64,000 bases of DNA, taken from the NCBI GenBank assembly GCA_964581465.1, contig CAZOOP010000003.1:1-64000 (forward strand). Reading direction: 5' to 3'. Position numbers and translations under genes: made by a program. This document shows, one piece after another, positions 35,874 through 43,603 of the stretch; position 1 is the first letter of the stretch; every line of letters starts with the position of its first letter. The notes under the pieces were generated by a model. The model had not been told where the DNA came from and ran no database searches. It worked only from the letters and a program-made list of their open reading frames with translations. Source of the stretch: WJMB01 sp964581465 (GTDB taxonomy: Bacteria > RBG-13-66-14).

Positions 35874-36911
35874 TCACTCCCCCAGCGGATCAAGCACCAC
35901 CGCCCAGCTCGCCTCGCCGTCGTAGTGGTCGTTGTCGGTCAGCGGCAGCAGCTCGAGCTCTCCCCCGCCGAACAGGCCGTGGACGAAAACCAGCTCCGAG
36001 GAGGGATCGTCGTCGAACCCGGTCTGGCAGAGATACCAGCCGCTCTCGGCGTCGGAAGGATCGGGGACGGGGTTGAGGAGCCCCGGTGGCGCCGGGGTCT
36101 CGGCCAGGACCTCTTCGCGGAGCGGGTCGTAGCGGACGAACCAGGGGTCCATTCCGCGGCGGACGGGGACCAACAGGGTGTCGTCGGGATAGCGCCGCGG
36201 TGGTCCGGTGACCTCGGTGCCCGGGGTCTCGATGCGGCTGGTGACCAGGGCGTCATGGACCAGGGCCAGTTCGGCGTGGGCGCCGCCGCTCCAGGCGCGG
36301 TGGACGCAGACGACGCCGAAGCCGGCGATGTGGCGGGGGTGACGGTATTCGCCGGGCTCCAGGCTCTGCGGCTCGGTCTCACCGGTGACGACGTGAGTGT
36401 AGTAGAGGCTGTTGACGGTCTCCAGGAAGTGATCCATGACGGAACCCGGGTCGATGAAGAGGCTGATCGCCTCGTGGTCGGGCTCTCCGCTGGCGGAGTA
36501 GTAGACGCGCCGGCCGTCCGTCGACCAATCCAGGTCGCGCTCGGGTTCCGGGGTCTCGGTCAGACGCACCGGGCAGCGGTTGTCCGCGCCGGGGCCGAGG
36601 TGGACCAGCAGGATCTCGGGCTGGTCGAACTCGTCGGTGACCAGAGCGGCTGCGCAGCCGTCGGGGGAGAGAGCGGGCGCGCGGTCTTCGCCGTCGTGAG
36701 CGAAGACGACGCCGCGATGGCCGCTTTCGAGGTCGATGAAGACGACATCGGCGTCGCCGCTCTCAGTGCTGGTCCAGGCGACGCGGCCGCTCAGTCCCAC
36801 GGCGGACCAGGCGTTGTCGCCGCCGTCGGTTGCGGCGGCGCTTTCCTCGGCCGCTGCTGGAAAGAGCAGGGCGAGAAGGAGAATCGGCAGATAGCGTTGT
36901 ACGCCGCGCAT
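35874..36911 (-). CDS. Exported TolB-like beta-propeller protein
   Basis: A 345-residue protein with a signal peptide (LPILLLALLFPAAA) and a mature N-terminus starting after it; no lipobox. Blades read VAWTSTESGDADVVFIDL, LSPDGCAAALVTDEFDQ and WSTDGRRVYYSASG, closely matching the propeller at 33.2 kb (WSTDGERIYFSAYG). The ATG at 36911 has AGGAGAAGCC upstream; the in-frame extension to 37064 runs through a palindromic element and is rejected. It is separated from the other two propellers by a 651-bp gap. Confidence 0.78.
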   Translation of the reverse strand: MRGVQRYLPILLLALLFPAAAEESAAATDGGDNAWSAVGLSGRVAWTSTESGDADVVFIDLESGHRGVVFAHDGEDRAPALSPDGCAAALVTDEFDQPEILLVHLGPGADNRCPVRLTETPEPERDLDWSTDGRRVYYSASGEPDHEAISLFIDPGSVMDHFLETVNSLYYTHVVTGETEPQSLEPGEYRHPRHIAGFGVVCVHRAWSGGAHAELALVHDALVTSRIETPGTEVTGPPRRYPDDTLLVPVRRGMDPWFVRYDPLREEVLAETPAPPGLLNPVPDPSDAESGWYLCQTGFDDDPSSELVFVHGLFGGGELELLPLTDNDHYDGEASWAVVLDPLGE

Positions 36912-36984
36912 GGCTTCTCCTGTGGTTCCCGGTCGGGAGCGACCTCGGCAAAACCTGCTTCGCACGGGGTGCTTTGGCCGCTCC

Positions 36985-37068
36985 GGCGTTGGCACGTTTC
37001 TTGCGGAGATGCGCGTCGGGTCTGGCGTAACGGCTACCCCGCCCTGCTGCAAGAAACGTGCCAACGCC
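36985..37068. repeat. Palindromic element PE, copy 1
   Basis: The arm ggcgttggcacgtttcttgc (36985-37004) and its exact reverse complement (37049-37068) flank a 44-base centre beginning ggag and ending cctgct. Three more copies with the same arm core lie at 40907, 58836 and 63668. It is between the propeller start and the tandem array that follows nqrF. Confidence 0.9.
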
Positions 37069-37164
37069 TCACCGTGGGTTTGTCGGGGGTTGTTGGCCGG
37101 TCGACGGCTGGTTTTGCCGAGGTCGCGGTTGGACGGTACAGTTCTGGTGTTGTTGTGATGGTCG

Positions 37165-37952
37165 TCTGTTGTCGTGAGCGTGTGCGCGGGTGTGACCTTT
37201 CGAGGATTGAAGTCCCTCGTCGCGTGCTGAATGGGGCTCAGCCCCCTGTCATGAAGGCCGTGTTATAACCGAGGGTGAGCGACCAACGGGAGCGTGTGCG
37301 CGGGTGTTATCCGTCAGGAAACCAACAGCCCTCGTCGCGTGCTGAATGGGGCTCAGCCCCCTGTCATGAAGGCCGTGTTATAACCGAGGGTGAGCGACCA
37401 ACNNNNNNNNNNNNNNNNNNNNNNNNNNNNNNNNNNNNNNNNNNNNNNNNNNNNNNNNNNNNNNNNNNNNNNNNNNNNNNNNNNNNNNNNNNNNNNNNNN
37501 NNGAAGGCCGTGTTATAACCGAGGGTGAGCGACCAACGGGAGCTTGTGCGCGGGTGTTATCCGTCAGGAAACCAACAGCCCTCGTCGCGTGCTGAAAGGG
37601 GCTCAGCCCCCTGCTATGACGGCCGTGTTATAACCGAGGGTGAGCGACCAACGGGAGCTTGTGCGCGGGTGTGACCTTTCGAGGATTGAAGTCCCTCGTC
37701 GCGTGCTGAAAGGGGCTCAGCCCCCTGTCATGAAGGCCGTGTTATAACCGAGGGTGAGCGACCAACGGGAGCTTGTGCGCGGGTGTGACCTTTCGAGGAT
37801 TGAAGTCCCTCGTCGCGTGCTGAAAGGGGCTCAGCCCCCTGCTATGACGGCCGTGTTTTAAACGAGGGTGAGCGACCAGCGGGAGCGTGGACGCGGGTGT
37901 GACCTTTCGAGGATTGAAGCCCTTCGTCGCGTGCTGAAAGGGGCTCAGCCCC
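37165..37952. repeat. Tandem array of 114-115-bp units abutting nqrF
   Basis: The landmark cgcgtgctga recurs at 37221, 37336, 37586, 37700, 37814 and 37928. The spacing is 114-115 bp, apart from the pair spanning the assembly gap. Each unit holds the small hairpin ggggctcagcccc, the phrase ggccgtgttataaccgaggg and gagcgaccaacgggagc. Between these, units alternate two variants: tgacctttcgaggattgaag, or ttatccgtcaggaaaccaac. The last hairpin (37940-37952) touches the nqrF stop codon (37953-37955). On the minus strand it is followed by TTTCAG, so it could be the nqrF terminator, amplified in tandem. There are no unique spacers, so this is not CRISPR. Confidence 0.92.
37403..37502. other. Assembly gap (100 Ns) inside the tandem array
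   Basis: Exactly 100 undetermined bases interrupt the array. The round number suggests a placeholder, so the true unit count is unknown and at least seven. Confidence 0.99.
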
Positions 37953-39047
37953 CTAGCCGAATTTGTCGAAGTGCAGGCGGTTTTCGGGCACGCCGCGTTC
38001 GAGGAGTTTGTCGGTGAGGCTGTTGACGACGACGGGGGCGCCGCAGAGGTAGAACTCGTCGTTTTTGCGTTGGTCGAAGTACTTGTTGAAGAAGACGAAG
38101 TCGATGCGGCCCCACTCGCCGCCCCAGTCCTTTTCCTCCTCGCCGGAGAGGATGGGGATGTAGTGGAAGCGCTGGTTCTTTTTCCAGGTTTCGATGTCTT
38201 CGAGACCGTAGATGTCCTTTTGGTGGCGGGCGCCGAAGAAGAGGTGGATGTTGACGTCGTCGGTCTGTTCGAGGATCTGGGGGACGAGGCTGCGGAAGGG
38301 CGCCAGGCCGACGCCGGTGGCCAGGCAGGTCACATCGCGGCCGGAGTGGGCGAAGAGGAAGTCGCCGTAGGGTCCGGAGAACTTGACCGCGTCGCCCTCG
38401 GCGAGGCCGTGAAGGTAGGTGCTGGCGATGCCGCCGGGCTCGAGGCGCACGTTGAGGGAGATGCGGTCCTTGACGCTGGGCATGCTGGACATCGAGTAGG
38501 CGCGGTAGACGGGCTCGCCGCTTTCGGGGTCGGGCGCTTGGACCTGGACGTACTGGCCGGCCTGGAAGCTGATCTTGTCCGGGTCGGTCAGGCGGAAGGT
38601 GAGCTCCCTGATATTGGGTGTCACGGCGCGGCTGGCCTCGACCACGCCATCGTACTCGCCGATGGCGAAGTACTCGGGGGGGATCCAGACCTCCATGTCG
38701 TTGCGTACCTTGACCTGACAGGAGAGACGCCAGTTCTCGGCGATCTCGGCGTCGTCGAGGGCCAGGCGTTCGGTGGGCAGCACGGGTCCGCCGCCAGCGG
38801 TGACCTTGAGCTTGCAGTAGGCGCAGGTGCCCTTGCCGCCGCAGGCCGAGGGGATGAAGTATTTCTTTTCGAAGAGGGTGTAGAGCAGGGAGTTGCCGCC
38901 CTTGACGGTCAGCTCCTTGTCCTCGTTTAGCCGCAAGGTGACCTCGCCGTACTCGGCGAGAAAGCGGTCGGCCAGGGCGAGGATCAGGCCCAGGGCCAGG
39001 GCGATGCCGCCGATGACGGCGGCCGAGGTCAGGATGAAGGTGAGCAT
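37953..39047 (-). CDS. nqrF: Na+-translocating NADH:quinone reductase subunit F
   Basis: NqrF is the electron-input subunit: it oxidises NADH through FAD and passes electrons to a [2Fe-2S] centre. The 364-residue protein has one N-terminal helix (about 4-26) and a ferredoxin domain with Cys69, Cys75, Cys78 and Cys110. An FAD-binding barrel with YRAYSMSS and an NAD-binding domain with CLATGVGLAPFRSL follow. The start at 39047 begins at the membrane helix as in known NqrF; an ATG at 39131 would add 28 Pro/Thr-rich residues. It ends directly on a tandem-repeat array. The window holds nqrB, C, D, F and E but no nqrA. Confidence 0.93.
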   Translation of the reverse strand: MLTFILTSAAVIGGIALALGLILALADRFLAEYGEVTLRLNEDKELTVKGGNSLLYTLFEKKYFIPSACGGKGTCAYCKLKVTAGGGPVLPTERLALDDAEIAENWRLSCQVKVRNDMEVWIPPEYFAIGEYDGVVEASRAVTPNIRELTFRLTDPDKISFQAGQYVQVQAPDPESGEPVYRAYSMSSMPSVKDRISLNVRLEPGGIASTYLHGLAEGDAVKFSGPYGDFLFAHSGRDVTCLATGVGLAPFRSLVPQILEQTDDVNIHLFFGARHQKDIYGLEDIETWKKNQRFHYIPILSGEEEKDWGGEWGRIDFVFFNKYFDQRKNDEFYLCGAPVVVNSLTDKLLERGVPENRLHFDKFG

Positions 39048-39392
39048 GGAGTCCGTCGGTTGCGGTGGTGTCGGTTTCTGTGCTGTTGGGGCCGGCAATC
39101 GCTTGACGCCCTGTCCGGTCGATGCGTCCAATACCTCGTCTCAGCTTGAATGCCGGGAGCAATTGTTTCGGTTTGGGCGACGTTAGCCGGGCTCGGGTCG
39201 AATACCGGTATCCCGATAACCGCTATCAGGATACTTACAGGGGCTCGACAATCGCATTCCGCCCTGATCCGGGACGGCTGGACCAACGTTTTTGTTGCGG
39301 CGCAAAGGGCTCCGTTCGTATAAGGAACGGGTTGGACTGTCTCGCCGTGGACGCCCTTGGCGTTAAACCGGTGAGCTAGCGCAATCAGCCGC
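39048..39392. other. 345-bp gap
   Basis: No gene, repeat copy or terminator was recognised between the exported protein gene and nqrF. It is the likely place for an nqrF promoter, but no convincing -35/-10 pair is visible. Confidence 0.4.
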
Positions 39393-40025
39393 TCAGGGCA
39401 GCATGGCCAGCTCGGCCTTGCAGCCCTTGGGCGGGTCCTCGCGCAGACTCTCGAAGAGTTCGTCCAGTCCGGTGGGCTCTTCGGCGCCGACGGATACGAC
39501 CAGATAGAGCTCGAAGACCCGGGTGGTCACGACGCCGTCATCGGGGTCCCGGTCGAAGAAGCCGCCGACATCGAAGACCAGCATGCCCCCATCGAACTCG
39601 TCACCGGGGATGATCGCGTCGTATTCGTGGCCGGTAATCTCGATGAACTCGGCCTCGAGGCCGGGGTGATGGAGCTGGAAGACGACCTCGTCACCGACCC
39701 AGAAGTCGCCGGAGACGCCGTAGCGGACGCCGAGCCGGTAGTCGGCTGCGGGATCGGGCTCGAAACCCCGGGGCAGCTCGAGCTCGATCAGAGATCCCGC
39801 CGAGACCGGGGCCAGCACCAAGGGCAGGACGAAGCCGGCGGCGTCCTCGGGGTTGGCCCGGTTGAGCTGGACGTCGTAGATGATTATCTCGTCGCGGTAC
39901 TGCTCGAGGGCGGCGGTGTAGTAGTCGTTCTCGATAGCGGTCCAGGTGTCGGGCGGGGCGATGTCGGCGGCGGTGCTCAGCGCCAGGACGAGGATCAGCA
40001 GAGGAAGCGTCGTTCGGATGCCCAT
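39393..40025 (-). CDS. Exported protein of unknown function, paralogue of the next gene
   Basis: A 210-residue protein with a signal peptide (TTLPLLILVLALSTAADI). The mature domain is beta-rich; a segment NPEDAAGFVLPLVLAPV is shared in pattern with the upstream gene (EDPAAGFVIPLLVERPV), and both continue with G-x-x-I-x-L-x-L-P. They are therefore diverged paralogues, 25 bp apart and co-transcribed. A single Cys lies near the C-terminus. No family recognised. The pair sits between nqrD and nqrF. Confidence 0.72.
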   Translation of the reverse strand: MGIRTTLPLLILVLALSTAADIAPPDTWTAIENDYYTAALEQYRDEIIIYDVQLNRANPEDAAGFVLPLVLAPVSAGSLIELELPRGFEPDPAADYRLGVRYGVSGDFWVGDEVVFQLHHPGLEAEFIEITGHEYDAIIPGDEFDGGMLVFDVGGFFDRDPDDGVVTTRVFELYLVVSVGAEEPTGLDELFESLREDPPKGCKAELAMLP

Positions 40026-40050
40026 TGCATCTCCCTTGCGTTTGAGGCGA

Positions 40051-40758
40051 TTATCCGCCCGTGGTTACGCTGAACTCCAGGCTTAGCTCATTGATCAACT
40101 CGAGGGGATAGCCCGAGTTGCCCGTCAGGACCCCCAGGGCCAGGAACAGCGTCGCCCCGGGCTCGCTCTCGAAATCGGCGAACTCGAACAGCAGGCTCAG
40201 GCCGTCCTCGAGATCGGCGGCCAGGATCGGCTCGCTGTGGTGCATCGCCGTCACCAGTCCGCCGTAGCTGATCAGCTCGCCGGTGCCCCGGCGCACCACC
40301 AGCTCGCAGGTCGTCTCCGGTTCGCCGATGTAGTAGTAAAACTCGAGGCCCCAACCGGCGTCGGCGTCGGCCTCGGCAAACCAGGGCATGGGCGGCAGCG
40401 AGATGGAGACCGCCATGGCGCCGACCGGCCGCTCGACCAGCAGGGGAATCACGAAGCCGGCGGCGGGGTCCTCGGTGAAAAAAGCCGCATCCTTGATCTC
40501 GCGTACCCAGAAGAAGCTGTCGCCGACGGCCGGGCCGTTAACAATCGGCTCCTCGACCCGGGCCGCCTCGCCGTAGACCCATTGATCGTCGATGGTGGTC
40601 AGTGCCTCGACCGCCGGCTCGAGCGCGCTGTCGATGACTTTGTCCTCGGGATCGACGGGCCGCTCCGGGCAGAGGGGGTCGTATTCGACGTTGGCCGCGG
40701 CGCCCCCGACGAGGGCGGCCAGCAGAACAACCATCAGCGATGGGATCGAGCGCATCAT
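40051..40758 (-). CDS. Exported protein of unknown function, paralogue of the previous gene
   Basis: A 235-residue exported protein. Three successive ATGs (40761, 40758, 40755) follow AAAGGAC; the middle one has the best spacing. The signal is MRSIPSLMVVLLAALVGG. The mature protein has CPERPVDPEDK near the start and the shared EDPAAGFVIPLL segment, and its beta-rich C-terminus ends LELINELSLEF. It is followed by a weaker paralogue and preceded by a palindromic element, so the pair forms its own unit within the nqr region. Confidence 0.72.
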   Translation of the reverse strand: MMRSIPSLMVVLLAALVGGAAANVEYDPLCPERPVDPEDKVIDSALEPAVEALTTIDDQWVYGEAARVEEPIVNGPAVGDSFFWVREIKDAAFFTEDPAAGFVIPLLVERPVGAMAVSISLPPMPWFAEADADAGWGLEFYYYIGEPETTCELVVRRGTGELISYGGLVTAMHHSEPILAADLEDGLSLLFEFADFESEPGATLFLALGVLTGNSGYPLELINELSLEFSVTTGG

Positions 40759-40906
40759 CATTTGTCCTTTGCATGCGTCCCCGCCGGACAAAGCGGAGCG
40801 GAGCAACTGGAAATGCCCGGATCAATTGCTTGAGACCGTCCTCGTTAGCCCGAGACCTTTGCCTTCCCGTCGATCGCCCCCCGAACCCTCTCACTGTAAT
40901 GCGCGA

Positions 40907-40989
40907 GGCTTTGGCACGTTTCTTGCGGAGTGGCGCCCGGGTTCGTGCATCGGGTCTCCCCGCCCCGCTGCAAGAAACGTGCCAAAGCC
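40907..40989. repeat. Palindromic element PE, copy 2
   Basis: Arms ggctttggcacgtttcttgc (40907-40926) and the exact reverse complement (40970-40989) enclose a 43-base centre starting ggagtggcgc and ending ccccgct. It lies 54 bases past the stop of nqrD. Confidence 0.92.
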
Positions 40990-41043
40990 GGCTCGGAGCG
41001 GCTTGCTTTCATTTGGTTCGGCAAAGGTCTCGGGCGGAACGCG

Positions 41044-41691
41044 CTACGCCGCCGTCGCCGCGCGGCGCTTGCGTTGTTCTCTGCGCTTGGCCTGTTGGTC
41101 CTGGATGGTGCGGATGACCCAGATGTAGGCCCCCAGCATGAAGAAGGCTCCCGGCGCCATCACCATAATCACCCATGGTTCGAAACCGGGTCCGAAAACC
41201 CGCAGTCCGGCGATGGTGCCGAATCCCAGCAGCTCGCGGAAGACGGCGATGATCAGCAGGCTCATGGCGTATCCCAGGCCGACGCCGGCGGCGTCGAGCA
41301 CGCTGGGCAGGGGTTTGTTGTTGCTGGCGTAGGCCTCGGCGCGGCCCATGATGATGCAGTTGGTGATGATCAGCCCGACGTAGGGACCCATGGCCTTGGC
41401 GATGGTGGGCACCCAGGCCTTGAGGGCGATATCGACCATGATGACGAAGGCGGCGATGAACAGGGTGTAGACGGCCATGCGCACGCGCTTGCCGGTGATC
41501 TTGCGCACCAGGCTGACGATCAGCGAGCTGGCGGTGATGACGAAGACCACGGCGCCGCACATCGCCAGGGTGTTGACGACCTGGTTGGTGACGGCCAGGG
41601 TGGAGCAGATGCCCAGGATCATGCGGAAGATGGGGTTGTCCTCCCAGAGCCCCTTGAGGAAGGTCTTCCAGTTCTCGCCGGACTTAGGCAT
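41044..41691 (-). CDS. nqrD: Na+-translocating NADH:quinone reductase subunit D
   Basis: A six-helix membrane subunit homologous to NqrE that contributes Cys ligands to the intramembrane iron site. NqrD-specific text is clear: DNPIFRMILGICSTLAVT, GLIITNCIIMGRAEAYA, LDAAGVGLGYAMSLLIIAVF and RELLGFG. At 215 residues with a basic Lys/Arg-rich tail (about 198-215) it is of normal length. It starts 3 bp after nqrC, so the two are co-translated. RnfE is the homologue, but the NqrF and NqrC neighbours support NQR. Confidence 0.93.
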   Translation of the reverse strand: MPKSGENWKTFLKGLWEDNPIFRMILGICSTLAVTNQVVNTLAMCGAVVFVITASSLIVSLVRKITGKRVRMAVYTLFIAAFVIMVDIALKAWVPTIAKAMGPYVGLIITNCIIMGRAEAYASNNKPLPSVLDAAGVGLGYAMSLLIIAVFRELLGFGTIAGLRVFGPGFEPWVIMVMAPGAFFMLGAYIWVIRTIQDQQAKRREQRKRRAATAA

Positions 41692-41694
41692 GGT

Positions 41695-42324
41695 TTACTC
41701 CTGGGCGGTGGTCGGGAAGGTCGCCAGGCCATCATTTATGATGACCTCGACGGCCTTCGAGGTCTGGGTGGCCCCAGTGATGGCGTCGATCTCGTTGGGG
41801 GCGTCCGGGGTCTCGTAGGCCACGATGCCGACGTAGTCAGGCGCTTCGCCTAGCTCGAGGCCGCTGAACTTGTCGAGGAACGCCGGCTCGGTGATCCGCC
41901 CGCCCAGACCCGGGGTCTCGCCCTGTTCGACGACGGCCAGGCCGTGGATGCTTTCGCCGTTGGGGTTGAGGGCCAACAGCAGGCGGATCTCGCTCCAGAG
42001 ACCCGAGCCGCTGATCTCGAGGGTCTCGGCGAGGGGTGCCTGATGGGTGTCATCTTCGTAGGCCCGGTAGAGTGTGCGGCCGTCGTCGAGCTCGACCTCC
42101 TCGATGCGGGCGTAGAGGCGGTCGATTTCGTCGTCGTCGGGTTCGGCGCCGTGGTCCACCAGGCCGCAGGCCTCGAGGACCCGCACCTGGAACAGCCGGG
42201 CGTTTTGCCGTTCGATGATCGGCTCGGTAACGGCGTAGAGCGCGGAGAGGGCCGTGGTGACCACCAGGGAGGCGATCACCAGGAAGCCGACCATGAACAG
42301 GCGGTTGTCCTTATCGAAGGGCAT
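41695..42324 (-). CDS. nqrC: Na+-translocating NADH:quinone reductase subunit C
   Basis: NqrC carries a covalently bound FMN in the periplasm. The 209-residue protein has one N-terminal helix (about 10-32) and a periplasmic FMN-binding domain. The attachment motif DAITGATQTSKAV is near the C-terminus, with Thr186 the flavin-bearing residue. The GEAPDYVGIVAYETPDAPN segment precedes it. Its ATG overlaps the stop of a broken small gene upstream (TGATG). It may therefore depend on translational coupling to a reading frame that now contains a premature stop. Confidence 0.92.
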   Translation of the reverse strand: MPFDKDNRLFMVGFLVIASLVVTTALSALYAVTEPIIERQNARLFQVRVLEACGLVDHGAEPDDDEIDRLYARIEEVELDDGRTLYRAYEDDTHQAPLAETLEISGSGLWSEIRLLLALNPNGESIHGLAVVEQGETPGLGGRITEPAFLDKFSGLELGEAPDYVGIVAYETPDAPNEIDAITGATQTSKAVEVIINDGLATFPTTAQE

Positions 42325-42728
42325 CAGTCGTTGGTCCTGTCCAGATTGTACCAGTAGAGGCAGTGACCGCCGGTATCGTAAACGAAGAAGCGGCGCTTGT
42401 AGTCCTTTGCGGTGTAGTTGGCGGCATATCGCCTGTGAATCATCTAAACGGCCTTAAAGCTCTTGTCATTCGGCGAGATCAGGTAGATGTCGGTAAACGA
42501 TAGAATATCAAGATCATCAATCGTTTTGAACACGGGCCTGATTGCTTCATATGCCGCCTTTGGACCCAACTCATCATACAAGGGGGTAGCTATGTGAAAC
42601 TCCCAGCGCTCATAGAGACCGAAGAAGGACCAGTAGACGACCGTGATACATAAGTCACTTTCTTTCATGGTCTTAACAATACGCCAGCCATCTTCCAGGT
42701 AGACATTTACCAGCGTGCTTTGAGCCAT
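42324..42728 (-). pseudogene. Small protein of the GLYERWEF pair, interrupted by an in-frame TAG
   Basis: From ATG 42728 the frame encodes about 94 residues (including VVYWSFFGLYERWEF) and stops at TAG 42444-42446. The same frame then continues without interruption for 39 more codons (RRFFVYDTGGHCLYWYNL) to TGA at 42324-42326. This extension aligns with the C-terminus of the adjacent paralogue (YQFYVYNLK), so the TAG is a nonsense mutation in a formerly longer protein of about 133 residues. The final TGA overlaps the nqrC start. TAG is the normal stop in this genome, so recoding is unlikely. Probably the cognate partner of the HEPN-like gene nearby. Confidence 0.75.
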
Positions 42729-42811
42729 TGGAAGGCCTGGATAAGGCTTTTTTCTTGACTCTATCTTAGACAAACAAGCGCTGCTAGTTACAAGAATAAG
42801 CCTAAAGCACT

Positions 42812-43218
42812 CTAGTGTATCGAGTGTTCCTTAATCACTTTAAGATTGTACACGTAGAACTGGTAATCAGGACCAGAGATGGGAATGCACTCCTTTTGTA
42901 TACTTAAACTCTGTCGATGGTTGTTCGCAGCATTCACATAGAGTTTATAAAAGCTGCCGGTTAATCCTATAAGCCGGATATCAGTGAGAGAAAGGAGCTC
43001 GATATCCCTGTTGTCACTGATTGCATCGCCAATTTCACTGAATGTTGTGTTTAGGCCCTTCTTATCGACCCAAGGTGAGGTCAGGTAAAACTCCCAACGT
43101 TCGTACAAGCCGTAATACGACCAGAAGGCCGCCTCGATGGGGATACTGGCGTTCATCAGTGCTCGGATGATCGTCGCTCCTTCATCCCGGTATTCTTTTA
43201 CAGTATGTTTTCAACCAT
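42812..43218 (-). pseudogene. Second GLYERWEF-type small protein with N-terminal frameshift
   Basis: An open frame starts at ATG 43156 and gives 114 residues (AAFWSYYGLYERWEFYLTSP, then LLSLTDIRLIG). Upstream in the same frame, before any start codon, lies VKEYRDEGATIIRALMN, which aligns with LVNVYLEDGWRIVKTMKES of the neighbour. An ATG at 43218 reads MVENIL and then needs a one-base insertion to enter this frame. The gene thus seems to have lost one base near codon 7. The shortened product from 43156 may still be made. It resembles small proteins I recall beside HEPN-domain genes, unverified. Confidence 0.68.
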
Positions 43219-43243
43219 GCTAGGACTCCATCGTTGGGTTCTT

Positions 43244-43603
43244 TTACCGCATCGAAAAGTTGTCAGTTTCTTTCTTGCTGACTGTGAGTTTATAACGCGC
43301 TTCTGAGCTCCACATATTAACCGTTGCCAAATAGGTTTTCGTTCGTTTATTAGCATTTTGTTCATCTAGGCCCGCTGTTTTGAACAAAGTGGGAAAATCA
43401 TGGGACCAACTAGAATTGACCCTTTTCTTATCAGGAAATTCATGTCTATGGGTCTGTTTTGCAATTATTGCCTTTAATGCGTATTCAATCACATATCCAA
43501 TCAAATAGTATGCTCCGGCATATCTACGAGCCTCAAACAACGCCTGAGCGTCTTTACGGCGCTCTAGTGCCATCTTCTTGAAATCACTGCACATCAATCT
43601 CAT
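43244..43603 (-). CDS. HEPN-domain-like protein
   Basis: A 119-residue helical protein with the HEPN-type pattern: A..RRKDAQALFEARRYAGA, then YYLIGYVIEYALKAIIA. HEPN proteins often are RNases or partners of minimal nucleotidyltransferases in toxin-antitoxin modules. The usual catalytic R-x4-6-H is not obvious in the expected place (a WSHDFP segment lies after residue 65). ATG 43603 overlaps the nqrB stop (ATGA), and GGAG lies ten bases upstream within nqrB. Its GC is lower than that of the nqr genes, so the module was probably inserted between nqrB and nqrC. Confidence 0.7.
   Translation of the reverse strand: MRLMCSDFKKMALERRKDAQALFEARRYAGAYYLIGYVIEYALKAIIAKQTHRHEFPDKKRVNSSWSHDFPTLFKTAGLDEQNANKRTKTYLATVNMWSSEARYKLTVSKKETDNFSMR

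Noticed and set aside
37165..37952. CRISPR array
   Set aside because: Units of 114-115 bp are nearly identical throughout, with no unique spacers and no cas genes nearby.
42444..42446. TAG recoded as an amino acid (readthrough in the small gene and in the family II repeats)
   Set aside because: Many intact genes (leuC, secD, secF, nqrF, the FeoB-associated small gene) end with TAG exactly at the expected family C-terminus, so TAG is a normal stop.
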